This document shows positions 14,588 through 22,730 of a stretch of DNA of 26,923 nt, piece after piece. Source of the DNA: CALKCV01 sp964609515 (GTDB taxonomy: Bacteria; Cyanobacteriota; Cyanobacteriia; Cyanobacteriales; Microcoleaceae); the NCBI GenBank assembly GCA_964609515.1, contig CAZSTZ010000073.1, forward strand, positions 1 to 26,923, given 5' to 3'. The translations under genes were made by a program, and so were the position numbers. Numbering within the stretch: position 1 is the stretch's first letter; each line of letters starts with the position of its first letter. The notes below the pieces were generated by a model. That model saw only the letters and a program-made list of their open reading frames with translations. It was not told the origin of the DNA and did not search any database.

Positions 14588-14674
14588 TAATCAAACGCAG
14601 GTAGAGCGTTAATGGAGGCTGCTGCGGTCTCCAGACGACGATGCCTCTATATACTCTGAAAGGATAAATTAATA

Positions 14675-15760
14675 ATGGCAGTAAAATTTGAAGGTTTCTT
14701 CAACGGTAAACGGGGAGAACCGGACCCGGGGGAAGAAGATAGCCCGGTGTTCGCTGGCGTTGAGAGTCACTCGTTTAAGTGGGGATCTCCGTTTGATAGC
14801 GGAACCTATCCAAACGAACTGAGTTTTGTAGTCAACCCCTTCTCGACCAGACTCAACAAGGAGTTCAAAGTAGGAGACTTAATCTACTTTAATGGTTCTA
14901 CCAGTAATGGTGTTGTAGGGGTTCCCCTGGAACTGGAACTAGAGTTATACGGCCCCACCCGCAAAACGGAATCTTTTCAATTTGACTTCGATATAGTGGG
15001 CACCGCCAACACCGGCACCCCCGAACAAAATGCGGATTTTGTCTTTCCTCTAAGTACGGTAAGCGTTGGCGGGTTCAAATATAAAGGAAAAGATTACACC
15101 TTGAGACTGCAAGGGTTTCGCGAGGAAGGGAGTAGGGCGACTACCAACGAATTTCGGGTTCTGGAAGATGCGAGGACCACGGCGAGTCTGTTTGCCAAAA
15201 TAGAACTGGATAAAGGACTGGGGACTCGCAAGAACGATCGCCTCAACGGCAGCAACAGGGACGATCGCCTCGACGGAGTGGGAGGCAACGACAGGTTGAA
15301 CGGCAAAAACGGTAACGATATTCTCATCGGCGGCAACGGCAAAGACCGACTCATCGGAGGTGGCGGCAGCGATCGCCTCATCGGAGAGGGAGGTAACGAT
15401 ACTCTAACTGGTGGTGGGGGGGCAGACTCCTTCGTCTTCGATAGCGATCGCCGCTACCGCCGCAGGGATCTCGGTACCGATAAAATTACTGATTTTGTCG
15501 TTGGCGAGGATAAAATCGTTCTGTCTGGCACTACTTTTACGAATATTTTAACCGAGGCGGGTTCCGTGTTGCAAGAATTTGAGGTCGTCAGCAGCAACGG
15601 CGCCGCCAGGAGTAGCAGCGCGATTATCGTTTATAACGAGACCACGGGAGATTTGTTCTATAACCAGAACGGCAGTCGAGGCGGTTTTGGCAGGGGCGGC
15701 GTCTTTGCCAATTTAGATCGAGGACTGGCATTGCAAGGTAGCGACTTTGCGATAGTGTAA
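14675..15760 (+). CDS. Choice-of-anchor K domain protein with RTX-type calcium-binding repeats
   Basis: The 361-residue protein has two parts. Residues about 25-175 (FKWGSPFDSGTYPNELSF, then FKVGDLIYFNGST and LELELELYGP) resemble the choice-of-anchor K beta-domain of exported cyanobacterial proteins. Residues about 187-255 hold six nonapeptide-like repeats of the type GGNDRLNGKNGND and GGGSDRLIGEGG, which bind Ca2+ in RTX proteins. A typical tail follows: ADSFVFDSD, ITDFVVGEDKIVLSG and a final YNQNG segment. There is no N-terminal signal peptide, as expected for type I secretion via a C-terminal signal. No ABC exporter gene is in the window. AAAGGA precedes the ATG at 14675. The exact substrate or surface role is unknown. 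Confidence 0.82.
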   Translation: MAVKFEGFFNGKRGEPDPGEEDSPVFAGVESHSFKWGSPFDSGTYPNELSFVVNPFSTRLNKEFKVGDLIYFNGSTSNGVVGVPLELELELYGPTRKTESFQFDFDIVGTANTGTPEQNADFVFPLSTVSVGGFKYKGKDYTLRLQGFREEGSRATTNEFRVLEDARTTASLFAKIELDKGLGTRKNDRLNGSNRDDRLDGVGGNDRLNGKNGNDILIGGNGKDRLIGGGGSDRLIGEGGNDTLTGGGGADSFVFDSDRRYRRRDLGTDKITDFVVGEDKIVLSGTTFTNILTEAGSVLQEFEVVSSNGAARSSSAIIVYNETTGDLFYNQNGSRGGFGRGGVFANLDRGLALQGSDFAIV

Positions 15761-15764
15761 GTTC

Positions 15765-16036
15765 GTAGTAATCGCAGAGCGCGATTTTCCGTCGTTGGTA
15801 GTAATCGCAGAGCGCNNNNNNNNNNNNNNNNNNNNNNNNNNNNNNNNNNNNNNNNNNNNNNNNNNNNNNNNNNNNNNNNNNNNNNNNNNNNNNNNNNNNN
15901 NNNNNNNNNNNNNNNTAGTAATCGCAGAGCGCGATTTTCCGTCGTTGGTAGTAATCGCAGAGCGCGATTTTCCGTCGTTCGTAGTAATCGCAGAGCGCGA
16001 TTTTCCGTCGTTGGTAGTAATCGCAGAGCGCGATTT
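15765..16036 (+). repeat. 33-bp tandem repeat array, interrupted by an assembly gap
   Basis: Units of 33 bp begin GTAGTAATCGCAGAGCGCG and end GATTTTCCGTCGTTG. Two lie before the gap (15765-15815) and four after it (15916-16036), the last one truncated. Each unit carries an ATCGC...GCGAT hairpin like that in the left arm of island repeat C. There are no unique spacers, so this is not a CRISPR array. The true copy number is unknown. Confidence 0.95.
15816..15915. other. Assembly gap (100 N)
   Basis: Exactly 100 N stand inside the 33-bp tandem array. The round number is a conventional placeholder for a gap of unknown size, caused by the repeat. Open frames crossing it are artefacts. Confidence 0.98.
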
Positions 16037-16051
16037 AAAAAGTACAATAGC

Positions 16052-16135
16052 CCAGAAACCCGGTTTTTTAGAAAAACCGGGTTTCTTAATTTTGGGAAGG
16101 GTTTCTTAATTTTTAGAAAAACCGGGTTTCTTAAT
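16052..16135. repeat. AGAAACCCGG palindromes, tandem
   Basis: AGAAACCCGGTTTTT and AAAAACCGGGTTTCT form a hairpin (about 16052-16086), followed by two further GGGTTTCTTAAT half-sites, one with TAGAAAAACCGGG. The same palindrome occurs at 8210-8237. It may end transcription from the array side. Confidence 0.75.
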
Positions 16136-16136
16136 A

Positions 16137-16395
16137 TTTAAGTGATGAAAAAAAACGAGCTGTAGGAGCAAAGCATTGGGGCGATCGCTGTCGGCAAAAA
16201 GCATTAATTTTTATGTCCGAATGCTTTGCCCCCACCCCGCATTTAAGTTTCTGGCTTTCTGTCTATTTTTTTACCGATAGTCTAGAAACCAGGTTTTCTT
16301 TACAATACCATGTCGGGTTCCACGGAGGTCCGCACGACCTACAAGAAATTTGATTTCGGGTTCCACGGAGGTCCGCACGACCTACAAGAAAATGG
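16137..16395. repeat. Spacer with dispersed inverted and direct repeats
   Basis: GCAAAGCATT (16168-16177) pairs with AATGCTTTGC (16220-16229). Two direct copies of GGGTTCCACGGAGGTCCGCA-CGACCTACAAGAAA follow, at about 16315-16349 and 16358-16391. The same sequence occurs inverted at 17391-17430, on the other side of the deacetylase gene. No gene is seen. Confidence 0.7.
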
Positions 16396-17313
16396 CTACG
16401 AACAATATTGCCAAAAAACTTCTGCGGCTACTCGATGTAAAATAGAATGTCTATAAACTAAATCGTTTAAATCGTCGGCATAACCGCCGCCAATAACCGC
16501 CGCTACGGGATAACCGGCTTTAATACAACTGTTTAAAACCAGCCTTTCTCTGCGCCACAAACCGGCATCGGTTAAAGCTAATTTTCCCAGACGATCGCTT
16601 TTATGAGTATCGACTCCGGCATCGTAAAAAACTAAATCTGGCTTGACGGTGGCTAATAAATCGGGTAAATATTTTGCCAAAGTTTCCAAATATTCGTCAT
16701 CCTCCATTCCTACCGGCAAAGGTACGTCTAAATCGCTCTTTTGCTTCTTACCTGGAAAGTTAGCTTCGCAGTGCATGGAAAAAGTAAAAACCTCCGGATC
16801 GTTTTGAAAAATAAAAGCCGTTGCGTCGCCCTGATGTACGTCTAAATCTACGATTAAAATCTTTTGCGCCAACCCTAATTGTTGTACTGCCCGACAGGCG
16901 ATCGCGATATCGTTAAAAATACAAAACCCCGAACCAAAACTGGGGAAAGCGTGATGGGTACCCCCCGCCGTGTTGCAGGCCAAACCGTACTTCAGGGCTA
17001 ATTGCGCCGTTAACGCTGCCCCACCCGCAGCTATACAAGTTCGATTGGCCAAGGCCGGACTCCAGGGCAAACCGATGCGCCGTTGGGCCTTGGCATCTAA
17101 AGTACCCTCGCAGTAGGCCGCTACATAATCGCGATCGTGAACCAACTCCAGCAACTCTCGCCCTGGCAGCTCGGGAGTATAAACCTGCGATCGCTCTATC
17201 ACCTCGTCCCCCAAAAGCATTTGATACAGCAACCGAAACTTAACCATCGGAAACCGATGTCCCGGAGGCAGGGGCGCGACGTAATCTGGATGGAAGACAA
17301 CGGGTAAATTCAT
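16396..17313 (-). CDS. Histone deacetylase-family Zn-dependent amidohydrolase
   Basis: Bacterial members of this arginase/deacetylase-fold family remove acetyl groups from polyamines, acetoin-related or other small substrates, or from proteins. From the ATG at 17313 the protein has 305 residues. Catalytic histidines are His120/His121 in GGTHHAF. Zinc ligands are Asp158 and His160 in DLDVHQGD and Asp240 in DTHKSDRLG, so the active site is complete. A TTG nine codons further upstream would add FFLCCCRF, which is unlikely to be translated. The gene is isolated, with inverted copies of a dispersed repeat on both sides. The substrate cannot be read from sequence. Confidence 0.92.
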   Translation of the reverse strand: MNLPVVFHPDYVAPLPPGHRFPMVKFRLLYQMLLGDEVIERSQVYTPELPGRELLELVHDRDYVAAYCEGTLDAKAQRRIGLPWSPALANRTCIAAGGAALTAQLALKYGLACNTAGGTHHAFPSFGSGFCIFNDIAIACRAVQQLGLAQKILIVDLDVHQGDATAFIFQNDPEVFTFSMHCEANFPGKKQKSDLDVPLPVGMEDDEYLETLAKYLPDLLATVKPDLVFYDAGVDTHKSDRLGKLALTDAGLWRRERLVLNSCIKAGYPVAAVIGGGYADDLNDLVYRHSILHRVAAEVFWQYCS

Positions 17314-17370
17314 AAAACGACAGCAGCACAAAAAAAACAACCTCCACTATAGCAAAGGTTGTCCGTTAGT

Positions 17371-17491
17371 CAATACCTTCGCCAATTTTTTGTAGGTTGT
17401 GCGGACCTCCGTGGAACCCAACATCCTTGCTTTGCGGTTCGCTCCACCCAACCTACAAATTAAGGCATTTTTTATTTTGGCGAAGGTATTG
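17371..17491. mobile_element. MITE-like nested inverted-repeat element
   Basis: CAATACCTTCGCCAA (17371-17385) and TTGGCGAAGGTATTG (17477-17491) are a perfect 15-bp inverted repeat enclosing about 90 bp. The interior contains a second inverted pair, TGTAGGTTG (17391-17399) and CAACCTACA (17449-17457), around GCGGACCTCCGTGGAACCC. It encodes nothing. It lies between the deacetylase start and the SNase-like stop and could also act as a transcript end. Confidence 0.65.
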
Positions 17492-17513
17492 GCTTTAGCG
17501 ATTTAAAAGCGAT

Positions 17514-17990
17514 TTATCGAGAAGCCCTCCACATACCGCGTCGATTTTCCTGAGCTTCTAATTCTGCTTGCTGGTAAAGTGCCGCCGAGGGACAATCTTG
17601 GAGGCGATCGGTTGTAGCATAACCGCTTTTAATCATTTCCAGTCCGACATTAGCGCCCCCGTCGTTAAACACCTCCGCCACCAACTGCCCTTCGCTGTTT
17701 TCTGTAAAAGTGCTGACCCTGGGATTAGCACCCATCGGCAATAAAACCGACATTTTAAGAGAAGCGCGAGTTCCCCAAGCCCCCTCCCAGAGGGGCGGAA
17801 CGTCAACGCATGCCAAACGAACCGTCATCGTCTCTTTATTGGGGAACTCGACTTGGACAAAATTGCCCTCGAAAACTCTAAGCAGTCGAAGCTTGTTATA
17901 ATTTTCGGCATTGGCTGCTACTGGCATGGATGCCAAGAGGGCGGATAGGAGTAACAAAGCTTTAGTTCCGATTTTGGTTGCTAATTTCAT
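17514..17990 (-). CDS. Exported SNase-like (thermonuclease-fold) protein
   Basis: The 158-residue protein has an N-terminal signal peptide (MKLATKIGTKALLLLSALLA, then SMPVAANA) with probable cleavage after residue 28. The mature part is one OB-fold domain: LLRVFEGNFVQVEF, then TMTVRLACVDVPPLWEGAWG, a later VGLEMIKSGYATTDR, and YQQAELEAQENRRGMW at the end. These follow the staphylococcal nuclease layout (vRLxxIDxPE...G.xA...G.A). The first arginine is at VRLAC, but the region of the second catalytic arginine (STFTENSEGQLVAEVF) is divergent, so nuclease activity is doubtful. Cys61 and Cys133 could form a disulphide. It is monocistronic. Confidence 0.8.
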   Translation of the reverse strand: MKLATKIGTKALLLLSALLASMPVAANAENYNKLRLLRVFEGNFVQVEFPNKETMTVRLACVDVPPLWEGAWGTRASLKMSVLLPMGANPRVSTFTENSEGQLVAEVFNDGGANVGLEMIKSGYATTDRLQDCPSAALYQQAELEAQENRRGMWRASR

Positions 17991-18392
17991 GGGCGATAAA
18001 TAAATAGTATGGTTTGGGCGATCGCCTGTTTTGGGGCGATCTATTTATATTAGCAGGTTCTATTTGCCAACACGATCTAATACATAAGAGCCATTTTAGC
18101 ATCAGGCAATTTTTCCAACTCGAAAAAAATCAAGAATTTACCGCGTTAGTTTTCACCCAACAGCCCATCGCTCCTTAACAACCTGTTTTGGAAAAAAAAG
18201 AGGAGCTAATGCGATCGGCTCTGGTTCGGTTTATTTTTTTTAAAAGCAAATATTTGACTGTCTCCGGTTACGTCAACAAATCTAGAAATTTTGCTAAAGC
18301 TTTTTCTCTATCCGTTAAAGGATTATTTAAGTTGTGAAGCTTTTTCCAATCAGGAAAAATCCTGTTTTTACGAATTTTCAGAAAAACTCCTT

Positions 18393-18542
18393 GGGAGCAT
18401 CTCATAGGGTACACTGCAATGCAAGAAGAAAACCAATAATTTGACGCTTTTTGGTAATGGGGAACGCGGTAATGGGTAATAAGAATGCCCTCAGAAGAAG
18501 AAAAAATACCATTCTTTATTTTTACAAAGATTCGATGCTCCC
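18393..18542 (+). mobile_element. MITE-like element, copy 3
   Basis: This copy is bounded by GGGAGCATC (18393-18401) and GATGCTCCC (18534-18542), a perfect 9-bp terminal inverted repeat. It contains GGGTACACTGCAATGCAAG and TTTTTACAAAGATTCGATGC like copies 1 and 2, with a heptamer-type interior (GGTAATGGGGAACGC). No 8-bp target duplication is visible around either possible left end. Confidence 0.65.
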
Positions 18543-18836
18543 CACCCAACTCTTTTTTATTAAAAGAGCCGAGCAGATAAGAAAAGCATTCTCAAGAACA
18601 ATATATTAAATTAACTTTTTTCTAGGGCCAACAATAGTTTATCAAAATTAACCAGAGGTGGGACTAAAAATGGGATAGATTGAAGCATTTTGGTTATTGG
18701 CTGGTTGATGGCCGACTTTCACCGATGTCCATTTTAATTAGAGGGCCATTTAGGTTTGATGCTTGGGGCCAATTTGTCTGAGCGGACGAGCAATCGCTGA
18801 AATTAGTCGGCCTGTTTCTCAGTCAGCACTCTGGTA

Positions 18837-18930
18837 AGGGACTTGCAATTTAATAAGATACCGACGTTGGGTTCCGTTTCACTTCACCCAACCTACAAGA
18901 AACTGGTAGTTTATTTTTGCACAAGTCCCT
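18837..18930. repeat. Nested inverted repeat with ACCTACAA core
   Basis: AGGGACTTG (18837-18845) and CAAGTCCCT (18922-18930) bracket about 76 bp. The interior contains GTTGGGTTCCGTTTCACTTC-ACCCAACCTACAAG, a relative of the interior of the element at 17371-17491. The outer arms of the two elements are unrelated. Confidence 0.55.
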
Positions 18931-19153
18931 AAGAGTCGATCGCTGACAAGTTGGTGGTAGCTTGTTAAAAATACTGACCGATTCTTCTTAAGCTTCGTGT
19001 TTTTGCGTGCTATGAGATGCACCCGCTTCCCGAGCCGTTTGGATCGATTTTTTAATGGTAGGATGGGGAATCATCCCGATCGCTCTCCATCTAAAAAGAA
19101 GCGATTACTATCAAACTGTCCATTGCCAATTCCCAATTCCCAATTCCCAATTT

Positions 19154-21949
19154 ATGAGCAAAATATTACCTACTTTAACAGCGGTTTTAATAAGTTTAAT
19201 AGTCCTTTTGCCAACCCCTGCAAAAGCTAACGTTTTATTAGGAGTAGTAAGGAGTTCTAGCAATAGCGATCGCTGGAACCAAATTACTAACAGATTGGAA
19301 GCAAGCGCTGTTAGCTATCAGACATTTGACTTAGAACAAATTAATACTATAGAAGACTTAAAAGAAATCTCAGTTTTATTCTTGCCCCAGGTGGAAACTC
19401 TCAGCGACGAGCGATTACAAATCCTGCAAGAATGGGTAAGTCAGGGAGGGCGCTTAATTGCCAGCGGTCCTGTAGGTCGCCAGTCTTCCGCTAGGGTGCG
19501 CCAGCAGTTGCGATCGCTCTTGGGCTCCTATTGGGCCTTTGAACTGGATCGACCGACTACGCCCCAAGGTGTCAACCGCTGTCTGGACGTCAGTTGCACC
19601 CAATCTACCAATTGGGTGCCCCAGGAAGACACCGATGCTAAAGTCCAAGGAGCAGTTTTAATTCCCTCGGGATTAAATAGCACTACGGCCGCTACTTGGC
19701 AAGGCGGCGTCGGTTCCTCGGCGGTAATTGTTACTCCTCAAGCTACTTATCTGGGTTGGTATTGGGGCGAAAGTGCCGATGCTTCTGCGGACGCTACCTG
19801 GATGCAAGCTGTTTTGAACCGTTGGAATCCCCCTCGGCCCCCCGAGAATCAGCTCGCTCCCCCCCTGCCTCCCTTGGAAAGGGGGGAGTTACACGAAGAA
19901 ACAGTCCCTCCCATACAAAGGGGGGCTAGGGATGATAATACCGAACCAGTTCCCACCCAACCAAGGGAGGATAACGCCGAACCAGTTCCCACCCAACCAA
20001 GGGGGGATCGCACCGCCCGCAGTTCGATAATGGACATCATCAGAACCCTGCCATCCCGACAAGATCCATCAGAGGAATCGGCACCGCCGGGGTTGGAAGT
20101 CGAACTAGGCGCCGAACCTATTAGCAATGCCGAAGCAAATGCAATGGTTGAGGAATTACAACATCTCCTGAGTAGGTTTGAAAATGCCCTAATTGCAGCT
20201 AATTCTGCCGGGGCAGATGTCGATTTGGCAACAAGAGATAACGACGAGCGGAATTTACTGGCTTCTGCGGAGACAATGATAGGTGGAACCAGGTGGAAAC
20301 AGCAACTCGCCGATATTGTGGCGCAGACGCAGAAAGTCATCGAGGAGTTGCCCCAGTATGTACGAGAGCAAAAATACGATCGCGCCCGGCAACAATGGCT
20401 GGATGCCAGAGAACGGCTCTGGGAAAATTACCCGAGAGAGGGCGTTCGTCCTGGAGGAGAAATTCGCGCCGTGTGGTTAGATCGCGGTACTATCGTCAGG
20501 GCAAGAACTCCTCAAGGTTTGACGGCAGTTTTTAACCGACTCGCTGCTGCCGGTATCAATACGGTTTTTTTTGAAACCGTTAACGCCGGTTACACTATTT
20601 ATCCGAGTAACGTCGCCCCCAAACAAAATCCTCTGACTTTGGAATGGGATCCCTTGGCAGCGGCGGTGAAATTGGCGAGGGAACGGAATATGGAACTCCA
20701 CGCCTGGCTCTGGACTTTTGCCGCGGGCAATCAAGCTCACAATCAGGTTGCCAACCAACCGGAAGATTATTTAGGACCGGTGATAGCGGCCCATCCTACC
20801 TGGGTAATGACCGATAACCAAGGTCGCAAGCGCCACGTTAACGATGGTAAAACTTATATGGATCCTGCCAATCCTTACGTTCGTCAATATTTGATGCAGT
20901 TAATCGACGAAATAGCCAATCGCTACAAGGTAGATGGGATTCATCTGGATTATATTCGCTATCCCTTTCAAGACCCAGGAGCTAATTTTACTCACGGTTA
21001 CGGCAGCTACGGACGGTTGGAGTTCCAAAGGTTACACGGTGTCGATCCGATGGAGATATCTCCCACGAGCGATCGCCAGATGTGGTGGAAGTGGACCGAG
21101 TTTAGAATCGATAAAATCAATACTTTTGTTGCCGACGTCTCGCGAATGTTGCGACTGAGGTATCCAGATGTCATTCTCTCGGCAGCGGTTTTTCCCCTAC
21201 CCAACCAGGAGCGTCTCTGGAAGATTCAGCAAGAATGGGAGGTGTGGGCGCAGCAAGGATATGTGGATTTACTGACTCCGATGACTTATGCTCTTGATAC
21301 TAACAGACTGCAACAACTAGCGGAACCTTTGACTAATGAAGAGTTTCTCGGTAACGCTTTGATAGCACCTGCGATTAAACTGTTGAAGCTCTCGGAAATT
21401 GTGGCGATCGACCAAGTTCAGGCGTTGCGAGATTTGCCGACGGGAGGTTATTCCATTTTTGCTGCGGAAAAGATAGATGGTGGGTTCGAACGGTTTTTGT
21501 TCCGCACTCAAGGGCCTGAGTCAGCGCGAAATAGTCGGGAATTTTCTTTTGTGGGTACGGGTCGTCAGGCTCACGTTGTGGAAGGACCGATTCCCTATCG
21601 TCAACCCTTTGCGGCAGCGGCGGCCCGTTACCAAGCACTTACAAGGGAATGGGGGTTTCTTCTAGCTGAGGAGCGGTTGGAAATAAGTAGCTCCCAGCTA
21701 AAAGATTTGCGCCGCCAGTCTAGAGATTTAGAGAAAGCTCTGGAGCAATTGGCTAAAAATCCTTCTGCTAAAAGGTTGGAAAAAGCTCAAACTAAGCTGG
21801 CAGAGTTACAATCTGAGTTTGGGGGTTATATGCGATCGCACGCCAGCGAACGTCCCCTACAGGTGCAAAGTTGGCAGAATCGTTTGGCAGTTTTGGAGAT
21901 GTTGTTGAATTATGGGGAAGAAGTGCGGTTGAAGAGCAAGCGGTTTTAA
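19154..21949 (+). CDS. Secreted GHL10 (DUF187/YngK-type) glycoside-hydrolase-like protein
   Basis: From ATG at 19154 the protein has 931 residues and a signal peptide (MSKILPTLTAVLISLIVLLP, then TPAKA). Residues about 25-225 resemble a class I glutamine-amidotransferase-like or trimerisation fold (ILQEWVSQGGRLIASGPVG). Residues about 232-290 are a Pro-rich linker made from repeated DNA. Residues about 330-430 are helical. Residues about 435-760 are the GHL10 TIM barrel: EIRAVWLDRGT, NTVFFETVNAGYTIYPS, ELHAWLWTF, DGIHLDYIRYPF and LSAAVFPLP. The C-terminus has a coiled coil near 840-885. GHL10 enzymes are thought to act on cell-wall or surface glycans; the substrate here is unknown. An earlier ATG at 19055 would place the signal peptide inside the protein and translate a heptamer repeat, so it was rejected. 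Confidence 0.88.
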   Translation: MSKILPTLTAVLISLIVLLPTPAKANVLLGVVRSSSNSDRWNQITNRLEASAVSYQTFDLEQINTIEDLKEISVLFLPQVETLSDERLQILQEWVSQGGRLIASGPVGRQSSARVRQQLRSLLGSYWAFELDRPTTPQGVNRCLDVSCTQSTNWVPQEDTDAKVQGAVLIPSGLNSTTAATWQGGVGSSAVIVTPQATYLGWYWGESADASADATWMQAVLNRWNPPRPPENQLAPPLPPLERGELHEETVPPIQRGARDDNTEPVPTQPREDNAEPVPTQPRGDRTARSSIMDIIRTLPSRQDPSEESAPPGLEVELGAEPISNAEANAMVEELQHLLSRFENALIAANSAGADVDLATRDNDERNLLASAETMIGGTRWKQQLADIVAQTQKVIEELPQYVREQKYDRARQQWLDARERLWENYPREGVRPGGEIRAVWLDRGTIVRARTPQGLTAVFNRLAAAGINTVFFETVNAGYTIYPSNVAPKQNPLTLEWDPLAAAVKLARERNMELHAWLWTFAAGNQAHNQVANQPEDYLGPVIAAHPTWVMTDNQGRKRHVNDGKTYMDPANPYVRQYLMQLIDEIANRYKVDGIHLDYIRYPFQDPGANFTHGYGSYGRLEFQRLHGVDPMEISPTSDRQMWWKWTEFRIDKINTFVADVSRMLRLRYPDVILSAAVFPLPNQERLWKIQQEWEVWAQQGYVDLLTPMTYALDTNRLQQLAEPLTNEEFLGNALIAPAIKLLKLSEIVAIDQVQALRDLPTGGYSIFAAEKIDGGFERFLFRTQGPESARNSREFSFVGTGRQAHVVEGPIPYRQPFAAAAARYQALTREWGFLLAEERLEISSSQLKDLRRQSRDLEKALEQLAKNPSAKRLEKAQTKLAELQSEFGGYMRSHASERPLQVQSWQNRLAVLEMLLNYGEEVRLKSKRF
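19848..20020 (+). repeat. Repeat-derived linker inside the GHL10 gene
   Basis: CCCCCCTGCCTCCCTTGGAA-AGGGGGG and CATACAAAGGGGGGCTAGGG have the form of a dispersed cyanobacterial spacer repeat. A 36-bp unit encoding DNAEPVPTQPRG follows in about two tandem copies. All lengths keep the frame, so the protein carries a Pro-rich linker made from what is normally intergenic sequence. Confidence 0.65.
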
Positions 21950-21978
21950 TTTTTGTTAACGGGACTTTGAAAAAAAAC

Positions 21979-22007
21979 TTGACAAAAAAGAAAATTAATA
22001 TTGTACT
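21979..22007 (+). promoter_or_regulatory. Candidate promoter after the GHL10 gene
   Basis: TTGACA (21979-21984), 17 bp, then TGTACT (22002-22007). The downstream sequence is a decayed WD40 gene, so this may be the surviving promoter of that gene or drive an unrecognised short RNA. Confidence 0.35.
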
Positions 22008-22142
22008 CTAATTTTAGATGATTCAGAACACAGAAAAAGTGGGAAAGAAACAGATTGTGTAGGACTACAGTACATTGGAGAAATGGATTGTCTTTTTTGA
22101 GGGGTATAACTAAGCACGGCTTTGCTTATTCCTATAATAAAA

Positions 22143-22552
22143 ATGGGTAACTTTGTTAGTTATGACGGGGATAAGATTGCTGCTGCTTGTAGCAATAATA
22201 CGGTTTAACTTATTGGTATAGACGGTAAGGTTTTGGCTGCTTAGTTTATAGTGAGATTTTTAGTTTTAGGGGTAACACTGTTGCTTCTGCCAGCGCGGAT
22301 GATACGATTAAAATATGGAGTTTGGACGGTTCGGAGTTGGCGAGTTTGGTGGGGCATGGCGATCGCGTTTACGATCTGAGTTTTAGTCCAGATGGCAAGA
22401 TTTTGGTTTCCGGTTCTTGGGATTTTACTGCTTTGTTATGGCATTTGGATTTAGATTTTTTATTGGCTTTAGGTTGCGATTATGTTTACGATTATTTGCA
22501 GAAGAGTCCTAATATTAAGGAGGGCGATCGGGATTTGTGTCGGGGGATTTAG
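22143..22552 (+). pseudogene. Decayed WD40-repeat protein, C-terminal remnant
   Basis: The 5' part reads GNFVSYDGDKIAAACSNNTV-stop, then LIGIDGKVLAA-stop, which matches a WD40 blade with two premature stops. After a frameshift, a good blade pair follows: GNTVASASADDTIKIWSLDG, then ELASLVGHGDRVYDLSFSPD and GKILVSGSWDFTALLWHLD. The end is the DLDFLLALGCDYVYDYLQKS...GDRDLCRGI-stop tail typical of long cyanobacterial WD40 proteins. The N-terminal domains are missing and no start serves the whole. It is a gene relic; the two intact blades from 22322 are unlikely to fold as a propeller. Confidence 0.82.
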
Positions 22553-22637
22553 GGTAATGGGGGCGATCGGCTGGGTTTGTTGGAGAGGGTGGGGCGATCG
22601 CGTTATAATGGATTTGCGGTAACGACATAGGAGACAA

Positions 22638-22661
22638 ATAATGCTTTGAGTAAAACAAAGC
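22638..22661 (+). repeat. Short hairpin before the pentapeptide gene
   Basis: TGCTTTG and CAAAGCA form a 7-bp stem around AGTAAAA. The sequence CTTTGAGTAAAACAA is nearly repeated just after the pentapeptide gene stop (CTTTAAGTAAAACAA, about 23612), which hints at a lost upstream duplicate of that gene. Confidence 0.4.
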
Positions 22662-22730
22662 ACGAAGTTAACGCCGACGAATTAGAATATGAGGAAGCTT
22701 ACAAATTTAAACCAAGAAAGAGGCTCGATT

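Larger units (their letters stand above)
17991..19152. other. Long spacer with repeats and debris
   Basis: This stretch has no convincing intact gene. It holds MITE copy 3 (18393-18542) and a nested inverted repeat (18837-18930). On the minus strand, 18268-18390 reads GVFLKIRKNRIFPDWKKLHN and LNNPLTDREKALAKFLDLLT-stop, which looks like the C-terminal end of a lost gene truncated by the MITE. A TTCCCAA heptamer block (about 19125-19152) precedes the next gene. GCATCTCATA beside the MITE is repeated inverted at about 19011-19020. Confidence 0.5.

Noticed and set aside
15765..16036. Possible CRISPR array
   Set aside because: The 33-bp units are directly adjacent, with no unique spacers, and no cas gene is present.
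15795..16109. Open frames across the tandem repeat and the N gap
   Set aside because: They read a non-coding 33-bp repeat whose length is a multiple of three and cross 100 N; no start signal or domain is present.
19055..19153. Earlier ATG for the GHL10 protein
   Set aside because: It would translate the heptamer repeat and put 33 residues before a clear signal peptide.
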